A DNA stretch of 64,000 nt, taken from contig NZ_RXHS01000004.1 in assembly GCF_004138125.1 (NCBI RefSeq), forward strand, positions 124,001 to 188,000, read 5' to 3'. Positions 1 through 8,568 of this stretch are shown in pieces; the first letter of the stretch is position 1, and each line of letters starts with the position of its first letter. The position numbers were made by a program, and so were the translations under genes. The notes below the pieces were generated by a model that had not been told where the DNA came from, made no database searches, and saw only the letters and a program-made list of their open reading frames with translations. Source of the DNA: Seramator thermalis (GTDB taxonomy: Bacteria; Bacteroidota; Bacteroidia; Bacteroidales; Dysgonomonadaceae).

Positions 1-1220
1 TCGAGAACGATGGGATGATTTTCGTCGCAAAGCGTATCACCCGTGCGAATATCCTTGAACCCTACACCTGCACCGATATCGCCGCATCCAATAAATTCCC
101 TGGGATTCTGTTTGTTGGAATGCATCTGAAACAAACGCGAAATGCGTTCTTTTTTATCGGAACGAGGATTATATACATAAGAACCGGCTTCTAATTCTCC
201 CGAATAAACACGAAAGAAGCACAAACGGCCTACATAAGGATCGGTAGCAATCTTGAATGCCAATGCGCACAACGGCTCATTAGGATCGGGATGACGAACA
301 ATTTGCTTACTCGGATCTCGAGGGTCGGTTCCGACAATTGCTTCAGTATCTTCGGGACTAGGCAAATATGCACAAACCGCATCGAGCAAAGGTTGAACTC
401 CCTTATTTTTAAACGAAGAGCCACATATCATCGGGTTAATCTTCATTTCGAGAGTACCTTTGCGAAGAGCTCTTTTGATTTCTTCTTCCGTAATCGTAGA
501 TGGATCGTCGAAAAATTTCTCCATCAATACATCATCGAATTCTGCAATCGTTTCGAGCATTTTTTCTCTCCACTCTTCAGCTTCTTCCTTTACTTCTGAA
601 GGTATTTCCTCTACATCGTAATCTGCACCCATCGTTTCGTCGTGCCAGTAAAGAGCCTTCATTCTGATAAGATCGACAATCCCTCTGAATTTTTCTTCCG
701 CTCCAATAGGAATCTGAATCGGACAAGGATTTGCTCCCAGCATCTCTTTGACTTGACGAACAACTTCGAAGAAATTTGCACCCGAACGATCCATTTTGTT
801 GACATAGCCTATGCGAGGGACTTTGTATTTGTCAGCCTGACGCCACACGGTTTCGGACTGAGGTTCTACGCCACCTACAGCGCAGAAAGTAGCGACAGCT
901 CCATCGAGAATACGCAACGATCTTTCAACTTCGACCGTAAAATCCACGTGTCCCGGAGTGTCTATTAAATTTATTTTGTATGTTTGGTCGTTATATTTCC
1001 AACTCGTGGTAGTAGCAGCCGAAGTAATCGTAATACCTCGCTCTTGCTCCTGTTCCATCCAGTCCATCGTTGCCGCACCATCATGAACCTCGCCGATCTT
1101 GTGTGTAAGACCGGTATAATACAAGATTCGTTCCGATGTAGTAGTTTTACCGGCATCGATATGGGCCATGATTCCGATGTTACGAGTGAATTTTAATATG
1201 TCTTTTGAACCTCTTGCCAT
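1..1220 (-). CDS. fusA: Translation elongation factor G (3' end outside window)
   Basis: EF-G is the cytoplasmic GTPase that drives ribosomal translocation. The reading frame starts with ATG at 1220 ([16 protein letters not shown]) and stays open to the window edge, giving about 406 N-terminal residues of a family usually near 700. GTPase motifs are clear: AHIDAGKT (P-loop), DTPGHVDF (G3) and NKMD (G4), followed by the start of domain II. It follows rpsG by 18 nt on the same strand, the standard rpsL-rpsG-fusA order, so it is read from the rpsL promoter. Identity is certain; only the C-terminal domains are unseen. Confidence 0.97.
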   Translation of the reverse strand, partial: MARGSKDILKFTRNIGIMAHIDAGKTTTSERILYYTGLTHKIGEVHDGAATMDWMEQEQERGITITSAATTTSWKYNDQTYKINLIDTPGHVDFTVEVERSLRILDGAVATFCAVGGVEPQSETVWRQADKYKVPRIGYVNKMDRSGANFFEVVRQVKEMLGANPCPIQIPIGAEEKFRGIVDLIRMKALYWHDETMGADYDVEEIPSEVKEEAEEWREKMLETIAEFDDVLMEKFFDDPSTITEEEIKRALRKGTLEMKINPMICGSSFKNKGVQPLLDAVCAYLPSPEDTEAIVGTDPRDPSKQIVRHPDPNEPLCALAFKIATDPYVGRLCFFRVYSGELEAGSYVYNPRSDKKERISRLFQMHSNKQNPREFIGCGDIGAGVGFKDIRTGDTLCDENHPIVL

Positions 1221-1238
1221 CTTTTTTACCTTATTTCA

Positions 1239-1715
1239 TTAAAATCTGAAGTGCGCAAAAGCCCTGTTGGCTTCGGCCATTCTGTGCATGTCTTCTTTTC
1301 GCTTGTATGCTCCACCCTGGTTGTTATAAGCATCCACAATTTCGGCTGCCAACTTGTCGGCCATTGTTTTACCTCCTCTTTTACGTGCATAAAGAATGAG
1401 GTTTTTCATCGAAATGGATTCTTTTCTATCGGGGCGAATTTCGGTAGGCACCTGGAATGTAGCTCCACCTACTCGACGCGATTTAACTTCAACTTGAGGA
1501 GTAATATTGTCCAAAGCGGCTTTCCAAATCTCGAGAGCCGACTTTTCATCGTTAGGCAATTTAGCCTTGACTGTATTTAATGCAGAATAAAAAATATCGT
1601 ACGAAATACTTTTCTTTCCGTCATACATAAGGTGGTTAACAAATTTTGTTACCCTTACGTCACCAAAAACCGGATCAGGTAATACCTGTCTTTTTTTAGG
1701 TTTAGTTTTTCTCAT
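1239..1715 (-). CDS. rpsG: 30S ribosomal protein S7
   Basis: S7 binds the 3' domain of 16S rRNA and nucleates assembly of the 30S head. The 158-residue product has the usual length and motifs ([19 protein letters not shown] at the N-terminus, [16 protein letters not shown] in the middle, [19 protein letters not shown]-like tail). An in-frame ATG lies 48 nt upstream at 1763, but the conserved family N-terminus begins at 1715, so that start is chosen. It lies between rpsL (161 nt upstream) and fusA (18 nt downstream) in the str operon. Confidence 0.96.
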   Translation of the reverse strand: MRKTKPKKRQVLPDPVFGDVRVTKFVNHLMYDGKKSISYDIFYSALNTVKAKLPNDEKSALEIWKAALDNITPQVEVKSRRVGGATFQVPTEIRPDRKESISMKNLILYARKRGGKTMADKLAAEIVDAYNNQGGAYKRKEDMHRMAEANRAFAHFRF

Positions 1716-1876
1716 TGTTTTTTGATTTTTTGTGTTGTTTGGTTGTCTATTTACTGTCTTCAACGATTCCTCCGAATCATTTACTCAACCCTTAAAGTAG
1801 CTCATCCAAAAATATCAACAGCGAATTTAACTTGATTTACACTAAAATTTAAAAGTACGCCACTAAAAAAGGCAGC

Positions 1877-2290
1877 TTATTTTTTCTTTGCTCCCGGTTT
1901 TGCTGCAGTTGCTGCTCCCGGTTTAGGACGTTTAGCCCCATATTTCGAACGTCGTTGTGTACGACCATTTACGCCGGCAGTGTCGAGTGTACCTCGAACG
2001 ATGTGATAACGAACACCCGGCAGATCTTTAACACGACCACCACGAACCATAACGATTGAGTGTTCCTGCAAATTATGTCCTTCTCCGGGAATATATGCAT
2101 TCACCTCTTTTGAATTTGTCAAACGTACACGAGCCACTTTTCGCATAGCCGAATTCGGTTTTTTAGGTGTGGTGGTATATACCCTCACACACACACCGCG
2201 ACGCTGAGGACATGAATCCAATGCCGGCGATTTGCTTTTTTCAGTTAACTCCTGACGCCCTTTTCTTACTAATTGCTGAATTGTAGGCAT
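1877..2290 (-). CDS. rpsL: 30S ribosomal protein S12
   Basis: S12 sits at the decoding centre of the 30S subunit. The product is 137 residues, starting [13 protein letters not shown]. The loop [13 protein letters not shown] and the segment [12 protein letters not shown] both carry the wild-type lysines, so no classical streptomycin-resistance substitution is visible. The C-terminus has a short Lys/Ala/Pro-rich tail ([15 protein letters not shown]) that extends beyond the globular fold. It is the first gene of the str operon. Confidence 0.97.
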   Translation of the reverse strand: MPTIQQLVRKGRQELTEKSKSPALDSCPQRRGVCVRVYTTTPKKPNSAMRKVARVRLTNSKEVNAYIPGEGHNLQEHSIVMVRGGRVKDLPGVRYHIVRGTLDTAGVNGRTQRRSKYGAKRPKPGAATAAKPGAKKK

Positions 2291-2421
2291 TTTTCTACTT
2301 TGTTGTTAATCTATGTTGTTCTTAATTTTTTTGTCATTGACTATTGTTTCTGTTGAGCGCAAATATCAGTGTGTCAAAAAATTATAGCCATTTTATTTAC
2401 GCTCCGCAGCTAAAAACGGCA

Positions 2422-2453
2422 CAAAATTACAAATATTCAACGGGATATACAAA
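2422..2453 (-). promoter_or_regulatory. Promoter of the rpsL-rpsG-fusA operon
   Basis: On the minus strand TTTG (2453-2450) is followed after 20 nt by TAATTTTG (2429-2422), a full match to the Bacteroidetes primary-sigma consensus TTTG-N20-TAnnTTTG. It leaves an untranslated leader of roughly 125 nt before rpsL, long enough for leader-based control, though no specific structure was identified. Confidence 0.7.
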
Positions 2454-2632
2454 CAAAATTCATCGTTTTTAAAAAATATTTTGATTGAAGACATTCATTG
2501 ACTGCCCATACCATCATATCCTATTGATAAACGAGCTTGCCAAAATTTTGACAACGTAAACAATACTGTTTCCATAAAAGAACACCTAAATATAACCGGC
2601 CTTTATTTCAAGAAAAATTGAAATAAAACAAA

Positions 2633-2640
2633 TATTTTTG
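2633..2640 (+). promoter_or_regulatory. Possible -7 box for the ECF sigma operon
   Basis: TATTTTTG matches TAnnTTTG 43 nt upstream of the sigma-factor ATG. No good TTTG at -33 is present, so this may be a weak or differently regulated promoter. Confidence 0.35.
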
Positions 2641-2682
2641 CACATTACTGTAACTTTTTGAATAGTCAACCGTCATCAAAAA

Positions 2683-3192
2683 ATGAATAGCGATATTTTT
2701 AATCAGTCCGTTCTTCCGCTCAAAGACAAGCTATACCGACTTGCTTTGAGCATTGTGAGAAATAGAACCGAAGCCGAAGATATCGTTCAGGACGTGTTTC
2801 TAAAGATTTGGAGCAAACAAGATGAGTGGGAATTAATAGATAATATGGAAGCTTATTGTTATCGATCGATTAAAAATCTTTCGTTTGACCGGCTGGAATC
2901 TATGGCAGCACGTTCTGCAGAAAAATATAATGCCGAGACGGAAAATATGATGTTTGTAGATACAAAAAATCCCCATTCGGCATTTGTCGAGAAAGAACAA
3001 ATAGACATCATATATAAATGCATCGAAAAGCTTTCCGAAAATCAGAAAATGGTTTTTCAGCTCCGAGAAATCGAGGGAATGAGTTATAAAGACATCGCAC
3101 AATCGCTCAATATGAGCGAAGAGCTGGTAAAAATAAGCCTGTATAGAGCCAGGAAAAAAATAAAAGAATTACTGGAGGAATTAAACAAATGA
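2683..3192 (+). CDS. ECF-type RNA polymerase sigma factor
   Basis: A 169-residue sigma-70 family protein of the extracytoplasmic-function type. Region 2 is seen near residues 8-75 (YRLALSIVRNRTEAEDIVQDVFLKIW) as a DNA-melting and core-binding helix, and region 4 near residues 105-160 (LSENQKMVFQLREIEGMSYKDIA and a helix-turn-helix). The stop overlaps the next start by 4 nt (ATGA), so it is translationally coupled to a protein with a single transmembrane helix that is probably its anti-sigma factor. No SusC/FecA-type receptor is adjacent, which argues against the usual iron or glycan trans-envelope signalling role. Its target regulon cannot be told from sequence. Confidence 0.9.
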   Translation: MNSDIFNQSVLPLKDKLYRLALSIVRNRTEAEDIVQDVFLKIWSKQDEWELIDNMEAYCYRSIKNLSFDRLESMAARSAEKYNAETENMMFVDTKNPHSAFVEKEQIDIIYKCIEKLSENQKMVFQLREIEGMSYKDIAQSLNMSEELVKISLYRARKKIKELLEELNK

Positions 3193-3758
3193 AACCTACC
3201 GAAGAAATCAATGCATTGCTTGTTAAATATTGGAAGGGTGAAACTTCACTCGAGGAAGAAGATTCGTTAACGAAATATTTCACCGGAAGAGATGTGGCAG
3301 ATGAATTAAAACCATATACTGCTCTGTTTCAATATCGCGAAAATCTTCGCTGTGCCACATTAAGCGATGATTTTGACAGAAAATTAAAAAAAGCCATTCA
3401 GCAAAAAAAGCGGGAAAACGATTATATCACCATTCGTATTTTTGTTCCGGCATTACGAATTGCTGCGTCGGTTGCCGTCGCACTAGCCCTTTCATTTGGC
3501 GTTTACATGATGATCGGCAAAAGCGACAAAACTTATTTTGCCGAAACCTACAGTGATCCCAATGCAGCTATGGAACACGCCGCTTTCGCATTGGACAAAC
3601 TATCGGAAGCACTGCAAAAAGGAGAAGAAGCATCCATCGAAAGTATCCAGGAACTCAATAAGGTAGATCTTGACTGGGAAATGTTGGATTCAATTACAGA
3701 GTCTGATATAAACTATCAAAAATCAACAGATAGTTTGCCCCTCGAAAATAACTTATAA
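3189..3758 (+). CDS. Probable membrane-anchored anti-sigma factor
   Basis: The 189-residue product has an N-terminal cytosolic region of about 90 residues (start MKPTEEINALLVKYWKGE, resembling the N-terminus of FecR-like anti-sigma proteins), one hydrophobic helix near residues 93-115 (LRIAASVAVALALSFGVYMM) and an acidic C-terminal part of about 75 residues that would lie in the periplasm. It lacks a recognisable FecR domain. Coupling to the upstream sigma gene (4-nt overlap) is the main support for the anti-sigma role; family membership is inferred. Confidence 0.6.
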   Translation: MKPTEEINALLVKYWKGETSLEEEDSLTKYFTGRDVADELKPYTALFQYRENLRCATLSDDFDRKLKKAIQQKKRENDYITIRIFVPALRIAASVAVALALSFGVYMMIGKSDKTYFAETYSDPNAAMEHAAFALDKLSEALQKGEEASIESIQELNKVDLDWEMLDSITESDINYQKSTDSLPLENNL

Positions 3759-3763
3759 AAAGC

Positions 3764-4297
3764 ATGAAAAAAACTGCGTTCATATTATTCTTTCTTTTGT
3801 CCACCGTATCCCTTTCGGCAGGCGATTTTGTCACACAATTTCTCGAAAAGTGTATTGAGGAAAAAAAGCCGGTGAATAATATAAACATCGGAAAATCGAT
3901 GCTCGAAAAAATGGCATCAAATACCGACGATGAGGATTTGAAAAAAACGTTCAGAAATCTGAACAGCATCCGCATTATCACTTGCGACAATATAAGAGAT
4001 TCGCGACTTTATTTCAAAAAAGCCAATAATCTTGCATTGGAAGAATTTAAGGACTATCAGGAGCTCGTTTCGCTAAACGAAAAAAATGCTAAAATCCACA
4101 TCTATTTCAAGCAGGAGAGCGAAAAATTACAAGATCTTATTTTCATCGGATTGGATGATGAAGAGAAACTTTCGATCATCACAATAACCGGGAAAATAGA
4201 TTTTGCATCCATTTCGAAACTTTCGGATTCACTGAATAAAGAGATGAAAATAGATAATCATGAAGCCCCCCCATCAATGGATAAAGGCACAAAATAA
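3764..4297 (+). CDS. Exported DUF4252-like protein
   Basis: A 177-residue protein with a signal peptide (MKKTAFILFFLLSTVSLSAG) and no further membrane helix. The segment around NINIGKSMLEKMASNTDDED and the later IFIGLDDEEKLSIITITGKI resemble DUF4252 proteins, which in Bacteroidetes often sit next to ECF sigma genes. It begins 5 nt after the putative anti-sigma gene and is followed by a strong terminator, so it is the last gene of a three-gene operon. It may be the periplasmic sensor or an effector of the sigma pathway; no activity is known to me. Confidence 0.6.
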   Translation: MKKTAFILFFLLSTVSLSAGDFVTQFLEKCIEEKKPVNNINIGKSMLEKMASNTDDEDLKKTFRNLNSIRIITCDNIRDSRLYFKKANNLALEEFKDYQELVSLNEKNAKIHIYFKQESEKLQDLIFIGLDDEEKLSIITITGKIDFASISKLSDSLNKEMKIDNHEAPPSMDKGTK

Positions 4298-4373
4298 GGA
4301 AACAAAATACAGACTGAATTAGACAACAGTGCAGACTGCTAATAACTTTTTTCTTTTTTATATTTAAACGATG

Positions 4374-4416
4374 AATAGACGGCCGAACGTGAGTTTAGCC
4401 GTCTATTGTTTTTTAT
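4374..4416 (+). terminator. Rho-independent terminator of the sigma-factor operon
   Basis: Perfect 10-bp arms (AATAGACGGC at 4374-4383 and GCCGTCTATT at 4398-4407) with a 14-nt loop are followed by GTTTTTTAT on the plus strand. Confidence 0.85.
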
Positions 4417-4507
4417 AAAAATTCGAACATTCATGCCGTCTTCCTAAAATGGGAATGTGGGTGAATTTTTAAATGTCGGGGAAATGTGAGGTTATTGAAC
4501 TTCAATC

Positions 4508-4696
4508 TTAATCCTCGTTATCATTATCGGTATTATCCACTGCAATGTTTGATTTCCCAACCGAATTTTGTTTTTCATAAGGGAAAAATTTATCCAAACC
4601 AAGTATGATGAGATAAAAAACCGTCATGAAAACGAAAACTCCGATTATGCCTATCCCTGCAATTTCAAATGCTTTGTCTAAAACAGATGATTCCAT
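4508..4696 (-). CDS. Small OadG-like gamma subunit of a sodium-pumping decarboxylase
   Basis: A 62-residue protein with one membrane helix (residues about 13-34, GIIGVFVFMTVFYLIILGL) and a short acidic cytosolic tail (VDNTDNDNED). Size, single helix and position fit the gamma subunit that links the beta pump to the carboxyltransferase. It lies 13 nt after the second beta-subunit gene. The cluster already has a larger LTD-type gamma subunit at 7637-8557, so this pair of small gamma plus second beta looks like an additional pump module. Assignment rests on size and context rather than a strong motif. Confidence 0.65.
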   Translation of the reverse strand: MESSVLDKAFEIAGIGIIGVFVFMTVFYLIILGLDKFFPYEKQNSVGKSNIAVDNTDNDNED

Positions 4697-4709
4697 GATT
4701 CAAAATATT

Positions 4710-5873
4710 TTATGCAAATAAGGGTACCAACGTCAAAATGATACCGCCAACAATTACCGATCCAATCTGGCCACCTACATTAGCGCTTATGGCCGGCATA
4801 AGCAGATAATTATACGGGTCTTCTTTCTGTCCCATCTGGTGAATAACACGAGCGGACATCGGAAAAGCCGAAATGCCACAGGCTCCGATCATCGGATTAA
4901 TTTTGTTCCCCTCCTTGCGGAAAAGATTCATAAACTTAGCGAAAATTACGCCTCCAAAAGTATCGAAAACAAATGCAAAAAGGCCTAACGCGATGATAAA
5001 AAGCGTATCAAGACGAACAAATCTTTCAGCCGTCATCGTACTGGCAATGGTGATGCCCAACAAAATAGTAACCAGGCTTGCAAGTTCGTTTTGAGCAGCA
5101 AGCGACAATTTGTTGAGCACCCCGCATTCGCGAATCAGATTACCAAACATCAAAAATCCGATAAGCGGCAGAGACGATGGGGCAATGATACCGGCAACAA
5201 TGGTAACAACAACTGGGAAAAGAATAAGTGAAGTCTTGGATATTTTCATATTGTAGTTTCCGGCCGATGTCATTCGTATTTGACGTTCTTTTTTTGATGT
5301 CAGCAGGCGAATAACGGGAGGTTGAATGATTGGCACCAATGCCATATAAGAATAAGCGGCTACCGATATCGGCCCTAATAAATTTGGAGCAAATCTTGTA
5401 GCCACAACGATGGACGTAGGGCCATCAGCAGCACCGATTATACCGATCGAAGCAGCTTCCCTCAAATCGTATCCCAACAGAACGGCGAAAATCATAGTCA
5501 TGAAAATTCCAAATTGAGCAGCAGCTCCAAATAGCAAGAGCGAAGGATTTCGAAACAAAGGCGAAAAATCAATCATAGCTCCAATGGCAATGAATATAAG
5601 CAATGGAAATATCTCGGTGGCGATGCCGGCTTTAAAGAAAGTGTCGAGCACACCCTCAACCATTTCTCCTGTAGCAGGATCGATTTGTGTAATAGCCGAA
5701 GTAAAAGGTATATTGACCAGGATAGCCCCAAATCCGATAGGAAGCAACAAAGTTGGTTCATATTCCTTCGCAATGGCCAAATAAATTAAAATAAGTCCGA
5801 TTGCGATCATCACCAGATCTTGCCATGTCATTCCGGCAATTGCAGGGAGCAGCTGTTGAAATTCTAATTCCAT
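4710..5873 (-). CDS. Sodium ion-translocating decarboxylase beta subunit (second copy)
   Basis: 387 residues, with about 9-11 hydrophobic segments. The family signature is clear: GIIGAADGPTSIVVATRFAP near residues 145-165 and AAYSYMALVPIIQPP following it, the region holding the Na+-site aspartate. This subunit decarboxylates carboxybiotin and couples this to Na+ export across the inner membrane. It lies 99 nt downstream of a paralogous beta subunit (5973-7130), which shares the same motifs (GGADGPTAIFLSSKLAP) but differs in its N-terminus and in much of the sequence. The intergenic stretch between the two is AT-rich and could hold a promoter of its own, so this copy may pair with the small gamma subunit after it. 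Confidence 0.9.
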   Translation of the reverse strand: MELEFQQLLPAIAGMTWQDLVMIAIGLILIYLAIAKEYEPTLLLPIGFGAILVNIPFTSAITQIDPATGEMVEGVLDTFFKAGIATEIFPLLIFIAIGAMIDFSPLFRNPSLLLFGAAAQFGIFMTMIFAVLLGYDLREAASIGIIGAADGPTSIVVATRFAPNLLGPISVAAYSYMALVPIIQPPVIRLLTSKKERQIRMTSAGNYNMKISKTSLILFPVVVTIVAGIIAPSSLPLIGFLMFGNLIRECGVLNKLSLAAQNELASLVTILLGITIASTMTAERFVRLDTLFIIALGLFAFVFDTFGGVIFAKFMNLFRKEGNKINPMIGACGISAFPMSARVIHQMGQKEDPYNYLLMPAISANVGGQIGSVIVGGIILTLVPLFA

Positions 5874-5972
5874 AATTAATCTACCAATTAAAACTATTTG
5901 TAAACTGTCCTCAAATTCAAATAAACAGAATTAAATATGAAGGAAGGTTACAAATAGTCGTATTATTTAAAT

Positions 5973-7130
5973 TCAGTATAAAAATCCGAGCATAATACCG
6001 GCAGCAACTGCCGATCCGATGACACCGGCCACATTGGGTCCCATGGCATGCATCAATAGATAGTTAGAAGGATCGTACTCCAATCCCAACACCTGCGAGA
6101 TGCGAGCCGAATCGGGAACGGCTGAAACCCCGGCATTTCCAATAAGCGGATTTATTTTGTTGTCCTTTGACAGAAACAAATTGAAAATCTTAACAAAAAG
6201 AATTCCGGCTATGGTTGCTATCACAAAAGACAAGGCTCCTATAGCAAAAACTTTTATTGACTGGCCTGTCAAAAAAGTAGTAGCTTGAGTAGATGCCCCT
6301 ACTGTAAGCCCCAACAATATTGTTACGATATCGATCATCGGCCCCCTTGCTGTTTCGGCCAACCTTCGAGTCACGCCCGATTCTTTCAACATGTTCCCGA
6401 AAAACAGCATACCAAGCAACGGCAATCCGGACGGAACAATAAATGCGGTGAGCAATAATCCTACTATGGGAAATAAAATCTTTTCCGTTTGAGATACAAC
6501 TCTTGGCACTTTCATTCGGATAACTCGCTCTTTTTTAGTCGTCAACAGACGCATAAATGGAGGTTGTATTATCGGGACCAGTGCCATGTAAGAATATGCC
6601 GAAATGGCAATTGCCCCCATCAGGTTTGGAGCAAGTTTTGAAGAAAGGAAAATGGCAGTTGGTCCATCGGCTCCACCAATAATCCCGATAGCTCCCGCTT
6701 GGTTAGGCTCAAATCCGGAATTAAGGGCGATAATGTATGCGCCAAAAATACCAAATTGACAAGCTGCTCCGATGAGAATAAGTTTGGGATTGGCTATCAA
6801 AGCCGAAAAATCTGTCATCGCACCTATTCCTAAAAAGATGAGAGGAGGATACCAACCTTGCAACACACCCTGATACAAAATATTCAACACCGAACCTTCT
6901 TCATAAATGCCGACTTTGAGATTTGCCGCTTCATTAAAGGGTATATTTCCAATTAGAATTCCAAATCCGATTGGGATTAATAGAAGAGGTTCAAATTCAA
7001 ACTTGATAGCCAAAAAGATAAATAAAAGGCCTACAAGGATCATGATTAAGTGTCCTGTTTCGACATTGGCGAATCCAGTGTATCCCCAGAATGTTTGCAG
7101 ATTATCTGTCAATGATAATAAGATGTTCAT
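5973..7130 (-). CDS. mmdB: Sodium ion-translocating methylmalonyl-CoA decarboxylase beta subunit
   Basis: 385 residues of polytopic membrane protein; the signature GIIGGADGPTAIFLSSKLAP followed by AYSYMALVPIIQPP identifies the OadB/MmdB/GcdB family. It accepts carboxybiotin from the carrier protein encoded 13 nt upstream (7144-7593), releases CO2 and exports Na+. Being next to the carrier, the LTD-type gamma subunit and MmdA, this is the beta subunit most likely to work with them. The N-terminus is longer by about 15 residues than the second copy, with FWGYTGFANVETGHL preceding the first helix. Confidence 0.92.
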   Translation of the reverse strand: MNILLSLTDNLQTFWGYTGFANVETGHLIMILVGLLFIFLAIKFEFEPLLLIPIGFGILIGNIPFNEAANLKVGIYEEGSVLNILYQGVLQGWYPPLIFLGIGAMTDFSALIANPKLILIGAACQFGIFGAYIIALNSGFEPNQAGAIGIIGGADGPTAIFLSSKLAPNLMGAIAISAYSYMALVPIIQPPFMRLLTTKKERVIRMKVPRVVSQTEKILFPIVGLLLTAFIVPSGLPLLGMLFFGNMLKESGVTRRLAETARGPMIDIVTILLGLTVGASTQATTFLTGQSIKVFAIGALSFVIATIAGILFVKIFNLFLSKDNKINPLIGNAGVSAVPDSARISQVLGLEYDPSNYLLMHAMGPNVAGVIGSAVAAGIMLGFLY

Positions 7131-7143
7131 TTTGATTGTGTGT

Positions 7144-7593
7144 TTATTCGATTACTACCAATTCGGCTCCCTCGAGAACAGAATCTCCTTTGTGAACCAG
7201 GATTTTAGAAATTTTACCATCCATGTTGGCCAAAATATTGTTTTCCATCTTCATGGCCTCGAGCACCATTAGCGTTTGTCCTTTTTTCACAACATCTCCT
7301 TCTTTACAACGGATGTCAAGAATAACTCCGGGTAGTGGAGACTGTATGGCGCTGTTGTTTTTTTTGTCGTCGGCAGGACGTGAAACAACGGGAGTTTGCA
7401 CCGTTTTTGGAGTAGGTGCGGAAGCAGCCTCAGAATTTGGGCGTTTTACGCCAGCCAGTGTTTTTTTAGATTTGGATTCCATCTCCACAACGTAAGGGGT
7501 ACCATTGACTTCCAACTCTACAACATCGTTTTCTATTTTGTTAACAGTAACACGATATGGAGTACCATTGATTTTATAATTAAATTCTTTCAT
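7144..7593 (-). CDS. Biotin carboxyl carrier subunit of the decarboxylase
   Basis: 149 residues. The C-terminal biotinyl domain (about residues 78-149) contains VLEAMKMENNI with the lysine that carries biotin. Before it is an Ala/Pro/Thr-rich flexible linker (residues about 55-75), and at the N-terminus a small domain starting MKEFNYKINGTPYRVTV. This is the usual layout of the mobile carboxyl carrier that shuttles between the MmdA carboxyltransferase and the membrane beta subunit. It lies between the gamma-subunit gene (43 nt upstream) and the first beta-subunit gene. Confidence 0.92.
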   Translation of the reverse strand: MKEFNYKINGTPYRVTVNKIENDVVELEVNGTPYVVEMESKSKKTLAGVKRPNSEAASAPTPKTVQTPVVSRPADDKKNNSAIQSPLPGVILDIRCKEGDVVKKGQTLMVLEAMKMENNILANMDGKISKILVHKGDSVLEGAELVVIE

Positions 7594-7636
7594 GTCTTTT
7601 CTGAATATTGTTTTTTGAATTTGTGTCAGATTGCTA

Positions 7637-8557
7637 CTATCTTCGCGGATTACGTCGCAAGGTTTGAGCTTTGAAGCTCCAGGGTGAATAATTTCTTTGT
7701 ATTTGTTGAATTGTCAATACACTCGATTCCACATCATGCTGATCATCCATTAATTCGTGGAGGGCTGCAGAAATTGCTGCAATCTCATCTCCCGTGATTG
7801 AACTATCAGTAGATATTTCGACATTTTTCTGATCAGACTTTCTTTCCTTCCTTTTTTTGGACAGGTTGCTGGCCGTATTTCCAATAGTATTGAAAATCAA
7901 GAAAAGCAAAATCAACCCTACAAACACAACGAGCATCGAAGTGATCGTTAACATCAAACCTTCTTGATCTGTTTCTTTCAGGGAAACAATCTTTGGATTT
8001 TCGCCAACTACCTGGTTGTTACTGCTTGGCGTTGCTCTATCGAGAACTTTTGCTAAAATATTTCCCGAATTATCATACTTCACTCCGTCTATTTCGTATC
8101 CATAGGTGCGATCAGCCTCCATACCGGCAGGAATGGTTATCTCATCCACCAAAGTTTTGCCATCTACATCATAAAGTGCGATATAGTTCTCCCGAGTGGG
8201 GTCGATCTTAAAATTAGTATGAAATGTACCGTGAAATGGCTCATTATCAGCCCAAAACAACCGATGTTGGTGCGGTTTTATCTGGGTTAAAACATCTCCA
8301 AGCGGAATCGCATACATTTTGGGATTGTTTTTGTCGGTAGTCAAAAACATTCCACCCACATTTTTCGTAGCTGCCGTGTTATTGTAAATTTCAATCCATG
8401 CATTTCGCTGTCCAAATTCGTCCATATAATTGCTCTCGTTGACAATCATCACCTCATTGATCACGAGTTGAGGATTTTTTATTTTTCCCCCACATGCAGT
8501 AAGAGAAAGTAATAAAAAAGCGCCAACGAAAAGAATGTTTCGTTTCAGTTTAATCAT
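7637..8557 (-). CDS. OadG-type gamma subunit with a lamin-tail-like extracytoplasmic domain
   Basis: 306 residues in an unusual layout. A lipoprotein signal (LLLSLTACGG, Cys22) is followed by a domain of about 150 residues with features of an LTD (lamin tail) fold (VINEVMIVNE, WIEIYNN, GGMFLTTD, FKIDPTRENYIALYD). A single helix near residues 201-225 (LTITSMLVVFVGLILLFLIF) follows, then a basic cytosolic linker and a C-terminal region (EIAAISAALHELMDD ... YSPWSFKAQTLRRNP) that resembles OadG tails binding the carboxyltransferase. It starts 11 nt after mmdA. I infer an outward-facing LTD domain tethered to the pump; its role is unknown. Similar fusions occur in Bacteroides decarboxylase clusters. 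Confidence 0.85.
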   Translation of the reverse strand: MIKLKRNILFVGAFLLLSLTACGGKIKNPQLVINEVMIVNESNYMDEFGQRNAWIEIYNNTAATKNVGGMFLTTDKNNPKMYAIPLGDVLTQIKPHQHRLFWADNEPFHGTFHTNFKIDPTRENYIALYDVDGKTLVDEITIPAGMEADRTYGYEIDGVKYDNSGNILAKVLDRATPSSNNQVVGENPKIVSLKETDQEGLMLTITSMLVVFVGLILLFLIFNTIGNTASNLSKKRKERKSDQKNVEISTDSSITGDEIAAISAALHELMDDQHDVESSVLTIQQIQRNYSPWSFKAQTLRRNPRR

Positions 8558-8568
8558 ATTTGCATCAA

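Larger units (their letters stand above)
2291..2682. other. Intergenic region between divergent rpsL and the ECF sigma gene
   Basis: A 392-nt AT-rich stretch without a credible gene. It holds the str operon promoter (minus strand, 2422-2453), the leader of rpsL and a -7-like box for the sigma factor gene (2633-2640). Nothing else was recognised. Confidence 0.6.

Noticed and set aside
291-968. Plus-strand frames opposite fusA
   Set aside because: They are antisense to clear EF-G sequence and show no domain.
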